Source: Delta-02 sp964513565
Lineage (GTDB): Bacteria; Desulfobacterota; Syntrophorhabdia; Syntrophorhabdales; Syntrophorhabdaceae
Reading direction: 5' to 3'
DNA: 64,000 bases
NCBI GenBank assembly: GCA_964513565.1
Contig: CAZENE010000002.1
Span: 81,835 to 145,834, forward strand
The notes under the pieces: model-generated
Databases searched by the model: none
The model's input: only the letters and a program-made list of their open reading frames with translations
Told to the model about the DNA's origin: nothing
Translations under genes and position numbers: made by a program
Shown: positions 45,701 to 53,300 of the stretch, piece after piece
How positions within the stretch are numbered: position 1 is the first letter of the stretch
How the letters are laid out: the number at the start of each line of letters is the position of its first letter

Positions 45701-45731
45701 CGGGCTTTTCTTTCAAATATTCCTTTGACAC
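42663..45731 (-). CDS. polA: AhbA/B-like siroheme decarboxylase domain in frame with DNA polymerase I
   Basis: One open frame of 1022 residues. Residues ~14-158 are an Lrp/AsnC-type module with the siroheme-decarboxylase hallmarks (DRKLLDMLQDEFPLTERPF, then NYEREGELNLWFTV). After a linker, residues 175-1022 are a full Pol I: 5'-nuclease (YLVDGNSYLYRAFY, CGDTSDNIPGVPGIGEKTA), a 3'-5' exonuclease-like domain lacking the first DxE pair, and the polymerase with motif A DYSQIELRVLAHLS, motif B RRAAKVINFGIIYGMSAFG and motif C QIHDELLCEV. A good Shine-Dalgarno and ATG at 45209 could give free Pol I of 848 residues. The upstream start is GTG 45731 or ATG 45692. Confidence 0.9.
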   Translation of the reverse strand: MSKEYLKEKPGHVMDDTDRKLLDMLQDEFPLTERPFTDIGKKVGLTGEEVQERLRTLKASGYIRRIGPVLDPKQLGYSSLLCAAALEPGRLDKMAEAVNGEPSVTHNYEREGELNLWFTVSMRTRADIDSFLKKIEDTFSVTILRFPQKRTFKIKTRFKTVKTINDQKSEREGCMIENVTAVTYKRVYLVDGNSYLYRAFYATPHLSNSRGFPTNAIYAFVSMIKKLRNTENPDILIIIFDSKAPSFREEISAQYKSQRPPMPDNLSLQVPVVKKIIDALGLPILEKDGFEADDIIATLTEHLKMQDDVMTFIVTSDKDMMQLVGERVIILDTMKNLVIGEAEVRDKFGVSPGNIIDYLALCGDTSDNIPGVPGIGEKTARELVSTMGSFDNIYKHIDEINKKAVKERLIAGKEKAELSRQLATLRYDVPIETNVEVLCGRTEDLKELRKIYRALEFTALYREIKVEPRRPRDLKEKILEDLAYDRIYIAAAFQGKNAGTLRVEAFAVFDGDGVFFSMAESDFVTVLSNAREIIVHNLKPFFIASGDCLRGKKVFDTLLAAYLVNPLRKDFTLQAILEEYCDITPTEMDIAVSLRDMASCIPELADTLRGQLDELQVADLFFRTELPLVEVLADMEVSGVRVDRRKLGELSRDFDQRLTGIVKEIYVHSDGPFNINSPQQLCRVLFDTLGLTPVKKTKTGYSTDTGVLEILSESHPLPAMILEYRSLTKLKNTYIDVLPTLINPATGRIHTTFNQMVVATGRLSSSDPNLQNIPIRGEEGPKIRESFVPADGFLLLSSDYSQIELRVLAHLSQDRELIDTFHRNEDIHTRVAANVFVVGTDSVTADMRRAAKVINFGIIYGMSAFGLSKQLGVGQKEAQTYIDSYFERHKAVKDYMDSVKESARTHGFIRTLLGRIRFIPELNNNDPTVRQLGERVAMNTPIQGTAADIIKIAMINIHRAIRQRGFNSRLILQIHDELLCEVAENEAADMIDLVRHEMESVISLDVPLIVSIGTGHSWAEAH
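45207..45220 (-). promoter_or_regulatory. Internal Shine-Dalgarno and ATG for separate Pol I translation
   Basis: On the minus strand GGGAAGGA (45220-45213) lies three bases before ATG 45209, in frame with the polymerase. The preceding linker codons read like intergenic DNA (repeated ATCA and CAGAA words) rather than a structured domain. Confidence 0.6.
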
Positions 45732-45757
45732 GATAGATCATCTAATCGTAACATAGC

Positions 45758-45786
45758 TTGAGAACTAAAATACACTTTTCTATAAT
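45758..45786 (+). promoter_or_regulatory. Sigma70-type promoter of the small secreted protein
   Basis: TTGAGA (45758-45763), a 17-base spacer and TATAAT (45781-45786). The predicted leader is ~48 bases and carries GGAGG six bases before ATG 45841. Confidence 0.8.
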
Positions 45787-45840
45787 ATATGTCTTCCGGG
45801 ATGTAATAGAGTTCGCGTAAGACATAAATGGAGGTTGATC

Positions 45841-46170
45841 ATGAAACGTATATTCATAACCCTGGTTGTATGTTTTGTCTGCCTGTCGTCCGTACCGTTA
45901 ATTGCAGCTGAAAAAGCGAAGGAGCAGTCCCTCGTGTGTCCCCGTTCGGTGTCAGTGGAGGTTGCGATTAGATCGCACGGCCAGGTAAGTGATTGGGAAG
46001 CGATCCCCGCAAAGAGCACTTTCACGTTGGCGATCAAGGAAAACGCGATCAGGAACGATTCGCTGATCTGTCATTATTCAAACGGTACGGTAGACTACAA
46101 CCTGGCGAAACTGTTCCCGAAGGGCAAGAAATGCTATCTCGGGCCAAACCAATCCTTTATCTGCCAGTAA
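45841..46170 (+). CDS. Small secreted Cys-containing protein, unknown function
   Basis: 109 residues from ATG 45841 (GGAGG upstream; TTG 45835 is a weaker alternative). A signal peptide (~1-23, ending LIAAE) is followed by an ~85-residue domain with paired Cys late in the chain (LICHY, KKCYLG, FICQ) plus one near the start (LVCP), suggesting two disulfides outside the cytoplasm. No family is recognised. It has its own promoter and ends at an inverted repeat. Confidence 0.72.
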   Translation: MKRIFITLVVCFVCLSSVPLIAAEKAKEQSLVCPRSVSVEVAIRSHGQVSDWEAIPAKSTFTLAIKENAIRNDSLICHYSNGTVDYNLAKLFPKGKKCYLGPNQSFICQ

Positions 46171-46184
46171 AAAATAGTTTCCAT

Positions 46185-46218
46185 GTTCAACGTGTTTCGT
46201 TTACCTGGAACGTTGAAC
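46185..46218. terminator. Hairpin between convergent genes
   Basis: GTTCAACGT (46185-46193) and ACGTTGAAC (46210-46218) form a perfect 9-bp stem with a 16-base loop. No strong T-run follows, so termination is only a possibility. Confidence 0.5.
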
Positions 46219-46224
46219 CAACTC

Positions 46225-47205
46225 TTAAACAAACCCCGACCAGTCTGCCCGTAATTTGTTGATATCATGATAGACCGTGCTGTGCCTTTTCTTATCATAT
46301 TCAAGGACATAGTCAACGAACGTGGGGAGGTAACCCTGCACCTTCAGGCTCCCTAGGATATTGCCCACATATGTTTCAAGCAATTCCCGCGGGTTCGTAC
46401 CGGCAACCCCTAATGCTCCCGAACGGAAACGCCTGATAAGACCTTCGATCACGGCGACGAAGATGATTATGACCTTGCTCGGGATAAGCACATGGCTTCC
46501 GTGGAGCTCAAGCTGTTTGAGCAGATTGTCAAGAAACCTGACAATTGTTTCATGATCGGCGGTTTTCAACAGGGTTTCAATGAAGAAGATAAAGGTATTG
46601 ATATATTTATCGATATCATTGACGTGAGATTTAAGCATTTCCTCGAAATACATCGTATCAACAATTTGCCTTAGCGAACCGTCCTCCGGAAGCAAAAGCA
46701 ATTTCTGGTCCTCGTAGCCCCGCTTCGGCAGGTATTCCTCGTACGAGACATAATCAAGCTCTCTTCTAAGCGCCGCACATTCTTTTCCCGGCTCGAAGAA
46801 CATATCGTCCAGTGCGATTCCCGATATGTTGAGGGTTGACTCCAATGTATATGCCTTGAGATAGCCTTCCCCGAGAAACGGGAGCACAACCCTGTTGCGG
46901 GTGATGAACTTTGAGAAATCCATTTCCGTGAGACCGCCGTGCGCTATTGCGCCCCTCAGCCAGAAATCATTAAGTATTCCCCACGTGTATACTGAACGAG
47001 ATGTTTCCCGGACCTTGGTGAATGACCGGGAAATGATAACGATGCTGTCAGAGAAAAGAAAGCAGGTGATGTCGTTGTCCTTTATCCCGTCGATAGCCTC
47101 GACCAGCCTCTCGTATCTGTTCTGGAGATCGCCGGATAGGAACCTTGACGTAAATCCGAGCACATCAAAATAGGCTACATAAGCTTTTTTGACCGTATCT
47201 ACCAT
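46225..47205 (-). CDS. Protein with class III nucleotidyl-cyclase-like N-terminal domain, unknown function
   Basis: A 326-residue protein with no signal peptide. The N-terminal ~160 residues carry motifs in the order of a class III cyclase: AYFDVLGFTSRF (metal Asp position, as in FADIVGFT), FLFSDSIVIIS (second Asp), LRGAIAHGGL, and GEGYLKAYTLESTL, then GIALDD. The C-terminal half is mostly helical (DKYINTFIFFIETLLKTAD...). Similar unassigned proteins are widespread. Whether it makes a cyclic nucleotide is not known. It ends opposite the small secreted protein and lies 34 bases after the ATPase gene. Confidence 0.65.
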   Translation of the reverse strand: MVDTVKKAYVAYFDVLGFTSRFLSGDLQNRYERLVEAIDGIKDNDITCFLFSDSIVIISRSFTKVRETSRSVYTWGILNDFWLRGAIAHGGLTEMDFSKFITRNRVVLPFLGEGYLKAYTLESTLNISGIALDDMFFEPGKECAALRRELDYVSYEEYLPKRGYEDQKLLLLPEDGSLRQIVDTMYFEEMLKSHVNDIDKYINTFIFFIETLLKTADHETIVRFLDNLLKQLELHGSHVLIPSKVIIIFVAVIEGLIRRFRSGALGVAGTNPRELLETYVGNILGSLKVQGYLPTFVDYVLEYDKKRHSTVYHDINKLRADWSGFV

Positions 47206-47239
47206 AATATCAAAGTATAGCGGAACGTACTCCCAAAAA

Positions 47240-49864
47240 TCAATGGTGCGTCTTTCTCCGCGCAGTCATTATACGGCGCACCAGTTTTTCGATCTCGACC
47301 GCCGCAAAGACTATCGCTGAGATTCCCGCACAGGCGGCAAGTTCACCGGTACTCAGGGGCTGTGTCCTGAAAATATCATTGAGCGGTTTTATGTATATTA
47401 CGGCAAGCTGCATGAGGATCGAAAGGGCTACTGCACCCAGCATGGACTTATTGGAAAGAAGCCCCTGTTGAAAAAGAGATTTCTTGTCAGACCGTATTGC
47501 AAGAGCATTCGCGAGCTGTGTGAAGCACAGGACTGTGAAGACCATTGTCTGCCATTTGCCATTTATATCCATGGAAAAATACTGTACGGAAAGCACGAGA
47601 ACCGCCATTAAGGCTCCCACCCAGATCGTCTGGATACCGAGGCCATGCGCAAATATGCTCTCGCGGGGATTTCTGGGAGGCCGCTGCATTACGTCATCTT
47701 CCGCCGGTTCTACCGATAACGCTAGAGCCGGAAGACTGTCCGTGACCAGATTTATCCAGAGGATATGTATGGGCAGGAGAGGGATGGGGAAACCGAGGAT
47801 CTGTGCAAAGAATATAGTCATTATCTCGCCGCCGTTCGTTGCCAGCAGATAGCGTATGAATTTCCGGATATTATCATAGATCTTCCTGCCTTCCTTGACT
47901 GCTTGGACGATGGTCGAAAAATTATCGTCAAGAAGGATCATGGCGGAGGCTTCCTTAGAGACGTCGGTCCCCGTGATTCCCATCGCAACGCCGATATCCG
48001 CTCGCTTGAGCGCCGGAGCGTCATTGACCCCGTCGCCCGTCATTGCGACGAATTGGTGCCTGGCCTGAAGGGCCTTTACGATCTTTAGTTTCTGTTCGGG
48101 GGCTACCCTGGCATATGCGGTGATATCTTCCACTTTTTCAGTAAACTCATGATCGGGCATGGCGGCGAGCTCTTTTCCGGTGACGACCCTGCCGCCTTTT
48201 TCGAGGATCCCGATCTTTTTCGCGATAGCGGCGGCTGTGACGGGATGGTCACCCGTTATCATGACCGGCTTGATACCGGCAGTCCTGCATAACTCAACCG
48301 CCTCTCTGGCCTCATCTCGGGGAGGGTCCATCATCCCGACAAGTCCGAGGACCGTCAGGTGTTTCTCTACCGTACCTGCGGTGAGATTTTCGGGAAGAGC
48401 CTCCCACTCCCGCCTAGCGATGCATAAAACGCGCAATCCCCGTTGTGCCATAGCATCGTTCGCAGCGAGTATTTTATCTTTTGCGATCTGCTCGGGTTTG
48501 CCTTTGACGAGAATTGTATCGGCATTTTCAATGAGGACATCCGGCGCTCCCTTGGTGTAGGAAACATAATGCCCGTCAGGGAGCCGATGGATAGTGGTCA
48601 TTGCTTTGCGCTCTGAATCGAATGGTATCTCCTCTACCCGGGGAAATTTTTCCTCGATTGTTTCCCTCTTGTAGCCGGTGTCCCTCGCGATGACATAAAG
48701 GGCAATTTCTGTCGGGTCTCCTATAAAACCCCCGTTTTTCTCGAGGGAATCATTGTTGAGGGCGAGTCCCAACATAAGTTCTTGAATTTCGTTCATGTTG
48801 GGATCTGTCGTTGCAATGACCCGGCCCTCCGCATAGAACTCCTGCACGGTCATCCGGTTATAAGTGAGGGTCCCTGTCTTGTCGGAACAAATGTATGTAA
48901 CGGATCCCAGGGTTTCAACGGCCGGAAGCTTTCGTATGAGGGCATTTTTTTTGACCATCTTCTTCGCCCCGAGCGCGAGGGAAATAGTGATCACTGCGGG
49001 CAATGCCTCCGGTATCGCGGCGACTGCAAGGGAGATTGCTGTTAGAAGCATGAGAAGCGGCTCTACGCCCCGCATGAGGCCTACCACGAACACGATCGCA
49101 CAAATGACGAGAATAATGATCGCCAGGTTCTTGCCGAATGCGGCGAGCCTTCTTTGCAGGGGAGTTTTTACCTCGCTCTCATCCTGGAGCATGGAGGCTA
49201 TCTTGCCGAGTTCAGTCTCCATCCCGGTGCTGACGACAAGGCCCAAACCCCTGCCGTACGTGATCACGGTCCCCTTGTACGTCATGTTTATCCTGTCGCC
49301 GAGTGGCATACCGGGATCCGACAATTGGCAGGCCGTCTTCTCGACGGGCACGGATTCGCCGGTGAGGGCGGCTTCATCTATCCTCAATTGGGCGCTTTCG
49401 ATGATCCGCATGTCCGCGGGGATAATTGCGCCTGCTTCGAGGAGCACGACATCTCCGGGAACCAGTTCCCGGGAAGCGATCGACGCGGGCATGCCGTCCC
49501 GCAACACATTTACCATCGGCGCCGCCATTTGTTTTAAGGCTTCTATGGCCTTTTCAGCCCGGTATTCCTGGATGAAGCCTATGACGGCGTTTGCGATTAC
49601 GATCACTATAATGATAAGCGTGTCGGTCAGTTCGCCCACTATGCCTGCCACTATGGCGGCGGCGATAAGGACGAGGATCATGAAATCCTTGAATTGATCA
49701 AGGAACATCAGGAGAGGCGTCTTTTTTCTTTTTGCCTTTAATTCATTGGGGCCGAACTCATTGAGCTTTTGAATGACATCCTGCGTGTCAAGGCCCTCCG
49801 GCCGGCTACCGAAGCGCTGGTACAGACCTTCCAGCTTTTCCCGATGACATTGATTATTGTCCAT
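47240..49864 (-). CDS. P-type cation ATPase (Ca2+/Mn2+ exporter type) under tandem riboswitch control
   Basis: An 874-residue P2-type ATPase. An N-terminal cation-ATPase domain (GLDTQDVIQKLNEFGPNEL) is followed by the actuator TGES loop (DEAALTGESVPV), the phosphorylation site ICSDKTGTLTYNRMT, and ATP-site motifs KGAPDVL and MTGDGVNDAPALK. Ion-site residues are of the SERCA kind: PEALP in helix 4, NGGE in helix 5 and NLVTD in helix 6. Sequence alone suggests calcium, but the leader carries two Mn2+-type aptamers, so Mn2+ export is the likelier job. The SD is AAAGGGAG at 49880-49873. Confidence 0.95.
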   Translation of the reverse strand: MDNNQCHREKLEGLYQRFGSRPEGLDTQDVIQKLNEFGPNELKAKRKKTPLLMFLDQFKDFMILVLIAAAIVAGIVGELTDTLIIIVIVIANAVIGFIQEYRAEKAIEALKQMAAPMVNVLRDGMPASIASRELVPGDVVLLEAGAIIPADMRIIESAQLRIDEAALTGESVPVEKTACQLSDPGMPLGDRINMTYKGTVITYGRGLGLVVSTGMETELGKIASMLQDESEVKTPLQRRLAAFGKNLAIIILVICAIVFVVGLMRGVEPLLMLLTAISLAVAAIPEALPAVITISLALGAKKMVKKNALIRKLPAVETLGSVTYICSDKTGTLTYNRMTVQEFYAEGRVIATTDPNMNEIQELMLGLALNNDSLEKNGGFIGDPTEIALYVIARDTGYKRETIEEKFPRVEEIPFDSERKAMTTIHRLPDGHYVSYTKGAPDVLIENADTILVKGKPEQIAKDKILAANDAMAQRGLRVLCIARREWEALPENLTAGTVEKHLTVLGLVGMMDPPRDEAREAVELCRTAGIKPVMITGDHPVTAAAIAKKIGILEKGGRVVTGKELAAMPDHEFTEKVEDITAYARVAPEQKLKIVKALQARHQFVAMTGDGVNDAPALKRADIGVAMGITGTDVSKEASAMILLDDNFSTIVQAVKEGRKIYDNIRKFIRYLLATNGGEIMTIFFAQILGFPIPLLPIHILWINLVTDSLPALALSVEPAEDDVMQRPPRNPRESIFAHGLGIQTIWVGALMAVLVLSVQYFSMDINGKWQTMVFTVLCFTQLANALAIRSDKKSLFQQGLLSNKSMLGAVALSILMQLAVIYIKPLNDIFRTQPLSTGELAACAGISAIVFAAVEIEKLVRRIMTARRKTHH

Positions 49865-49870
49865 ATGGTT

Positions 49871-49880
49871 CTCTCCCTTT
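49871..49880 (-). promoter_or_regulatory. ATPase ribosome-binding site that mimics the aptamer 5' strand
   Basis: AAAGGGAGAG lies six bases before ATG 49864. Its first eight bases nearly repeat the aptamer opening AAAGGGGAG, so both can compete for the same CCTTT strand. Confidence 0.6.
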
Positions 49881-49924
49881 CCGTTAATACGATATACCTG
49901 GTCAAATTGATGCGTACATCGTTG

Positions 49925-50030
49925 AGGTAAAGGTCTCGCTCGTTACATTATTGACGTAACCGGCTAACCGGTCGGTAGAATACCGACGTATTGACGATAC
50001 AGCCGATATGGACGCTACTCCCCTTTCACA
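49925..50030 (-). ncRNA. yybP-ykoY (Mn2+) riboswitch, promoter-distal copy next to the ATPase start
   Basis: Read on the minus strand, AAAGGGGAGTAGC (50026-50014) opens the aptamer, CGTCAATACG follows in the expected place, and AGCGAGACCTTT (49940-49929) closes it. These three blocks are the conserved core of the yybP-ykoY family. P1 is formed by AAAGG and CCTTT. No terminator follows; the closing CCTTT could instead pair with the AAAGG of the ATPase Shine-Dalgarno at 49880-49876. Translational control, ON with Mn2+, is inferred. Confidence 0.88.
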
Positions 50031-50076
50031 CTGTCGCTAAACTCACGCTATAGTACTCCATTTGCCGCACTGGGGC

Positions 50077-50119
50077 AAAAAAAAAGACGCTCCGGCATAG
50101 ACATCTGATGCCAAAGGTC
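50077..50119 (-). terminator. Intrinsic terminator serving as expression platform of the first aptamer
   Basis: On the minus strand GACCTTTGGCAT pairs with ATGCCGGAGCGTC (one bulge, U-G wobbles) and is followed by nine T. The left arm includes GACCTTT, the closing strand of the aptamer, so ligand-bound aptamer and terminator are mutually exclusive. Confidence 0.85.
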
Positions 50120-50212
50120 TTGCTGATCGGCCTTGAACAAAGGACCAACGATAAGGCCAGGACAATAACTCCGGACTGTTGACCTTATCTCTTAGCTACT
50201 CCCCTTTACAGG
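50110..50212 (-). ncRNA. yybP-ykoY (Mn2+) riboswitch, promoter-proximal copy
   Basis: On the minus strand AAAGGGGAGTAGC (50207-50195) opens the element, AAGGTCAACAGTCC holds the position of the conserved GUCAA, and AGCAAGACCTTT (50124-50113) closes it, an exact match to the family 3' block. It begins within a few bases of the predicted transcription start and is followed by a terminator that shares its closing strand. Mn2+ binding should prevent termination, as is known for this family. Confidence 0.92.
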
Positions 50213-50219
50213 TAAGCTT

Positions 50220-50248
50220 AGTATACGTTACCCGAAAAAACATTTCAA
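50220..50248 (-). promoter_or_regulatory. Promoter of the riboswitch-ATPase transcript
   Basis: On the minus strand TTGAAA (50248-50243) and TATACT (50225-50220) are 17 bases apart. The -35 overlaps the stop codon of the hybrid kinase gene. Transcription would begin near 50213, immediately before the first aptamer. Confidence 0.8.
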
Positions 50249-52800
50249 TAAATTTCACTTAGGACATCTTTGATCACTCTTTGAAGCTCCTCCAGTGAAT
50301 AAGGTTTCGTAACGAATCCCGAAAACCCGTATTCTTCATATTCACGTGCCATCGTTTCATTCAGGTGTCTGCTCGAGACGATCGCCTTTGCTTTTGGGTT
50401 TATCGTAAGGATACCGTCGAGCGCCTCACGGCCGCCCATTCTGCCCGGCACGGTGAGGTCGAGCACGACGAGGTCGTAGGGGACCCCGGCTGCCGCACCC
50501 TTTTTGAAAAGAGCTATCGCTTCAGCCCCATCCCGAGCGAACTCGACATTGCAGCCTATGTCGCGCAGCAATTTTCCCGCCATCTCCCGGCTCTGCTCTT
50601 CATCGTCCATGTAGAGGATCTTTGTCTCTTTGGGGGACAGGGCAGGGGATGCGTTTATTGACTTTTGATCAGGTCCCAGCGCCGGAAGGTAAACCAGTGC
50701 CGCCGTTCCGTTGCCGGGCTCGGAATGAAGCGTTATGAACCCGCTGTGGCTCTTCACGATCGAATAACAAATGGCGAGCCCGAGTCCCATGCCTTTTTCG
50801 CTGCCCATTTCCTTGGTCGTGAAGTAAGGATCGAATACCCGATCGATGTTTTCCGGCAAGATCCCCATTCCTTCATCTTGGACGGATATCCTGACATAAT
50901 TACCCGGTTGCCGGTCCGACCCCTCGACGTTGGTCAGATACATATTTTCGACCGTTATCTTGACCATGCCTCCATCAGGCATGGATTCCCGGGCATTAAG
51001 GACCAGATTGTGGATGACCTGACGGATCTGTCCTTCGTCAACACTTACCTTGAAAAGGTTCTTGGGAAAATGATATTTGCATTCGGACTTCGACCCGGCA
51101 ACGGTTAATTCGGCCGCATCGCGGATCAGGTCGTATAAAACGGTCACCTTCCTGACGGGGGCTGCACCGCGGGCGAAGGTCAGCAGGCGGTATGACAGGT
51201 CTTTGCCGCGGATAGTTGATTTCTCCGCCTCATCAAGCCTTTTTAAGGCTTTCTGGTCTTTCTGAATCAGCATTTTTGCAAACGAAATATTGCCCAGAAT
51301 GACGGCGAGAAGATTATTAAAGTCATGGGCTATACCCCCTGCCAGCGTGCCGATGGACTCCAGCTTGCGGGCCCTGAGCAGTTCGGTTTCCATCCTGCGT
51401 TGCTCCGTTACGTCCCTGAGCACGACGACGACGCCGGCCCGCTTTGCATTATCCTTGTCGAGTATGGCAGATGCGTTTTTCTCAATAAGACGTTCTGTTC
51501 CGTTGCGTCTGATCAGGGTGCACGGCTCTGAAAATTTGGCTTCACGCAGCAGGAAATTTATCGGATCGTCATCATCCTGTGCGCGCAGTCCCTTGAACCG
51601 GAAAATTTCCGAAAAAGGCCTGCCCTGCGCTTCATCTTCGGCAAATCCCGCAAGCTCCCGGGCTGCCCTGTTGCTAAAGACTATTTTTCCTGATGTATCG
51701 ACAGAAATTACCGCGTCCGCAATTGACCTCAGTGTAACGGAAAGCAAGCCCTTTTCTATGGCAAGCGCCTCCTCTGCGATCGACCTGGTACGTATCTCCC
51801 GTCTGAGGTCATTGTTGGCCTGGATCAGCTTCTTTTCACTCTCCTCCAGCAATTCTTTCGAAACGGTGGTGGCATTTAAGCTTAACACCATCCGGTTGAA
51901 ATCTTCCATTAAGGTCCTGATCTCTCCCGATGGGACCGGGTCAACGTGAATTGTAAGATCGCCGTCATTGACCTTTTTCGTGGCATCGCTCAAACGGGTT
52001 ATTCCCTGCGACAAATACCTGCCGATCAAAAGGGCTGCAAGGGAAACAATCAAAATACCTATCCCCATAAGGAGAAAACCGTTTTTCCTGACCGATTCTA
52101 TGAGGCTGGAAGTTGTGTAGAGGACATCCCGTGCGGTCTCCCTCTGAATGGCATGAGCTTGCCGCAAAGGCTGTGTAAATTCGTCGAGATATGTCGTTAC
52201 AAAGAGGCCAAGACGCCTGGCGTCTGCCGTCGGCTGGGACAGGGGGACAATAAACATATACTTTTTCGACAGGGAACCGTTTTCTTCCTTCCAATCATAG
52301 TAGCCCCCCGAGGTTTTCCCCCCTCGGGCTGCATTGATAATTTTCCAGTATTCCGGAAGTGTTTTTTGGAACCTTTGTGCATTCAGGCTTTCCATGGCGC
52401 GGTCCCGATGAAACCAGATCGTCGCGGAATTCGTCTCGAACAATCCGGTGTATCCCCGATGCCCGATAGTTTGGACGGCCATGCTGCGGAATTTTTTATC
52501 ACGCCTTAGATCACCTAATGTCATGTATGGGTGGGATTGGAGGATAAGTTCGAGCTGCCCGGCTATGTCAAGGGCCTTATTGCGGATATATGTCTCGCCG
52601 ATCCGCGTCAAAAGCAAGGAGCTACGCTCCCATTCTTCCTGGTATCTTTCCTCGACGGCCTGGCGGACGCGGGATTCCAGATTATTGCCGAATACCTGCA
52701 GAAGCACGCTGAAGATCGCTATGGGAATGAACCCTGCGATCATGGTCATTATGAAAAGACGCGAACCAAACCGTTTCGGAAAAAAGGCGGACAATCTCAT
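50245..52800 (-). CDS. Membrane hybrid sensor histidine kinase (sensor-HAMP-PAS-HisKA-HATPase-REC)
   Basis: An 851-residue protein. Two transmembrane helices (~15-38 and ~232-256) flank an extracytoplasmic sensor domain of Cache-like size with GHRGYTGLFETN. HAMP (~256-310), a coiled coil, a PAS domain (~345-455), HisKA with GTLAGGIAHDFNNLL, and HATPase (LVLNARESMPDGG, GMGLGLAICYSIVKSH) follow. The C-terminal receiver (~728-851) has MDDEEQS, Asp in LVVLDLTVPG and Lys in FVTKPYS. No cognate output regulator is adjacent. The gene ends inside the promoter of the Mn2+ leader. Confidence 0.93.
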   Translation of the reverse strand: MRLSAFFPKRFGSRLFIMTMIAGFIPIAIFSVLLQVFGNNLESRVRQAVEERYQEEWERSSLLLTRIGETYIRNKALDIAGQLELILQSHPYMTLGDLRRDKKFRSMAVQTIGHRGYTGLFETNSATIWFHRDRAMESLNAQRFQKTLPEYWKIINAARGGKTSGGYYDWKEENGSLSKKYMFIVPLSQPTADARRLGLFVTTYLDEFTQPLRQAHAIQRETARDVLYTTSSLIESVRKNGFLLMGIGILIVSLAALLIGRYLSQGITRLSDATKKVNDGDLTIHVDPVPSGEIRTLMEDFNRMVLSLNATTVSKELLEESEKKLIQANNDLRREIRTRSIAEEALAIEKGLLSVTLRSIADAVISVDTSGKIVFSNRAARELAGFAEDEAQGRPFSEIFRFKGLRAQDDDDPINFLLREAKFSEPCTLIRRNGTERLIEKNASAILDKDNAKRAGVVVVLRDVTEQRRMETELLRARKLESIGTLAGGIAHDFNNLLAVILGNISFAKMLIQKDQKALKRLDEAEKSTIRGKDLSYRLLTFARGAAPVRKVTVLYDLIRDAAELTVAGSKSECKYHFPKNLFKVSVDEGQIRQVIHNLVLNARESMPDGGMVKITVENMYLTNVEGSDRQPGNYVRISVQDEGMGILPENIDRVFDPYFTTKEMGSEKGMGLGLAICYSIVKSHSGFITLHSEPGNGTAALVYLPALGPDQKSINASPALSPKETKILYMDDEEQSREMAGKLLRDIGCNVEFARDGAEAIALFKKGAAAGVPYDLVVLDLTVPGRMGGREALDGILTINPKAKAIVSSRHLNETMAREYEEYGFSGFVTKPYSLEELQRVIKDVLSEIY

Positions 52801-52878
52801 TTAAAGGTGATCCTCTCAGGAAGCATAAACTTCCCGGGCATCAAAAGTCGATGATAGTTGTCACAATGGCGGCCGGAA

Positions 52879-53193
52879 TCACTGGACTATCTTTTTTTCA
52901 TCGGGCAGATCGATCATGAATTCGATAATAAGGCCCTTTTGTCCGACTGCATCGTATGCGAATTCACTTCTGGAATAGATCCCGTCGAAGACATGCGTAT
53001 CATAGAAATTATCGTACATATGAGCCGCGTAAATTTTCCCCGATCCGTCATAGGCGCCGACAAGAGGCGAGGCAACGACACGACTGTGAAATTCAAAATC
53101 TTTGATAAACAATTGGGCCTTTTCCAGGCTTGAAAAAATACCGAAAACTCCCCGGCCAAGCAATGATTTATCCATTACCACAAATAATTCCAT
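52879..53193 (-). CDS. Small hypothetical protein
   Basis: A 104-residue soluble protein with AGGA six bases before its ATG. The N-terminal part (MDKSLLGRGVFGIFSSLEKAQLFIKDF) looks like a small alpha/beta sensor-type module; the rest has FDGIYSRSEFAYDAVGQKGL and an acidic end. No family is recognised. It lies upstream of the hybrid kinase on the same strand, 78 bases away, so co-transcription is possible. Confidence 0.65.
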   Translation of the reverse strand: MELFVVMDKSLLGRGVFGIFSSLEKAQLFIKDFEFHSRVVASPLVGAYDGSGKIYAAHMYDNFYDTHVFDGIYSRSEFAYDAVGQKGLIIEFMIDLPDEKKIVQ

Positions 53194-53270
53194 GTTTCCT
53201 AACCCCTAGGTTGATCTCCCTATTGAAATAAAGGAAAGCGGCGAAGAAATCAAGTGGTTTCGAGATCCTA

Positions 53271-53300
53271 TTGTAACCTGAATACACGATGCGGTAAAAT
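53271..53300 (+). promoter_or_regulatory. Promoter of the short-chain dehydrogenase
   Basis: TTGTAA (53271-53276), an 18-base spacer and TAAAAT (53295-53300), about 40 bases before ATG 53340. Confidence 0.55.

Noticed and set aside
48864..49697. A 277-codon open frame on the plus strand
   Set aside because: It lies wholly antisense to the P-type ATPase, has a Ser/Ile/Arg-rich shadow composition and no ribosome site.
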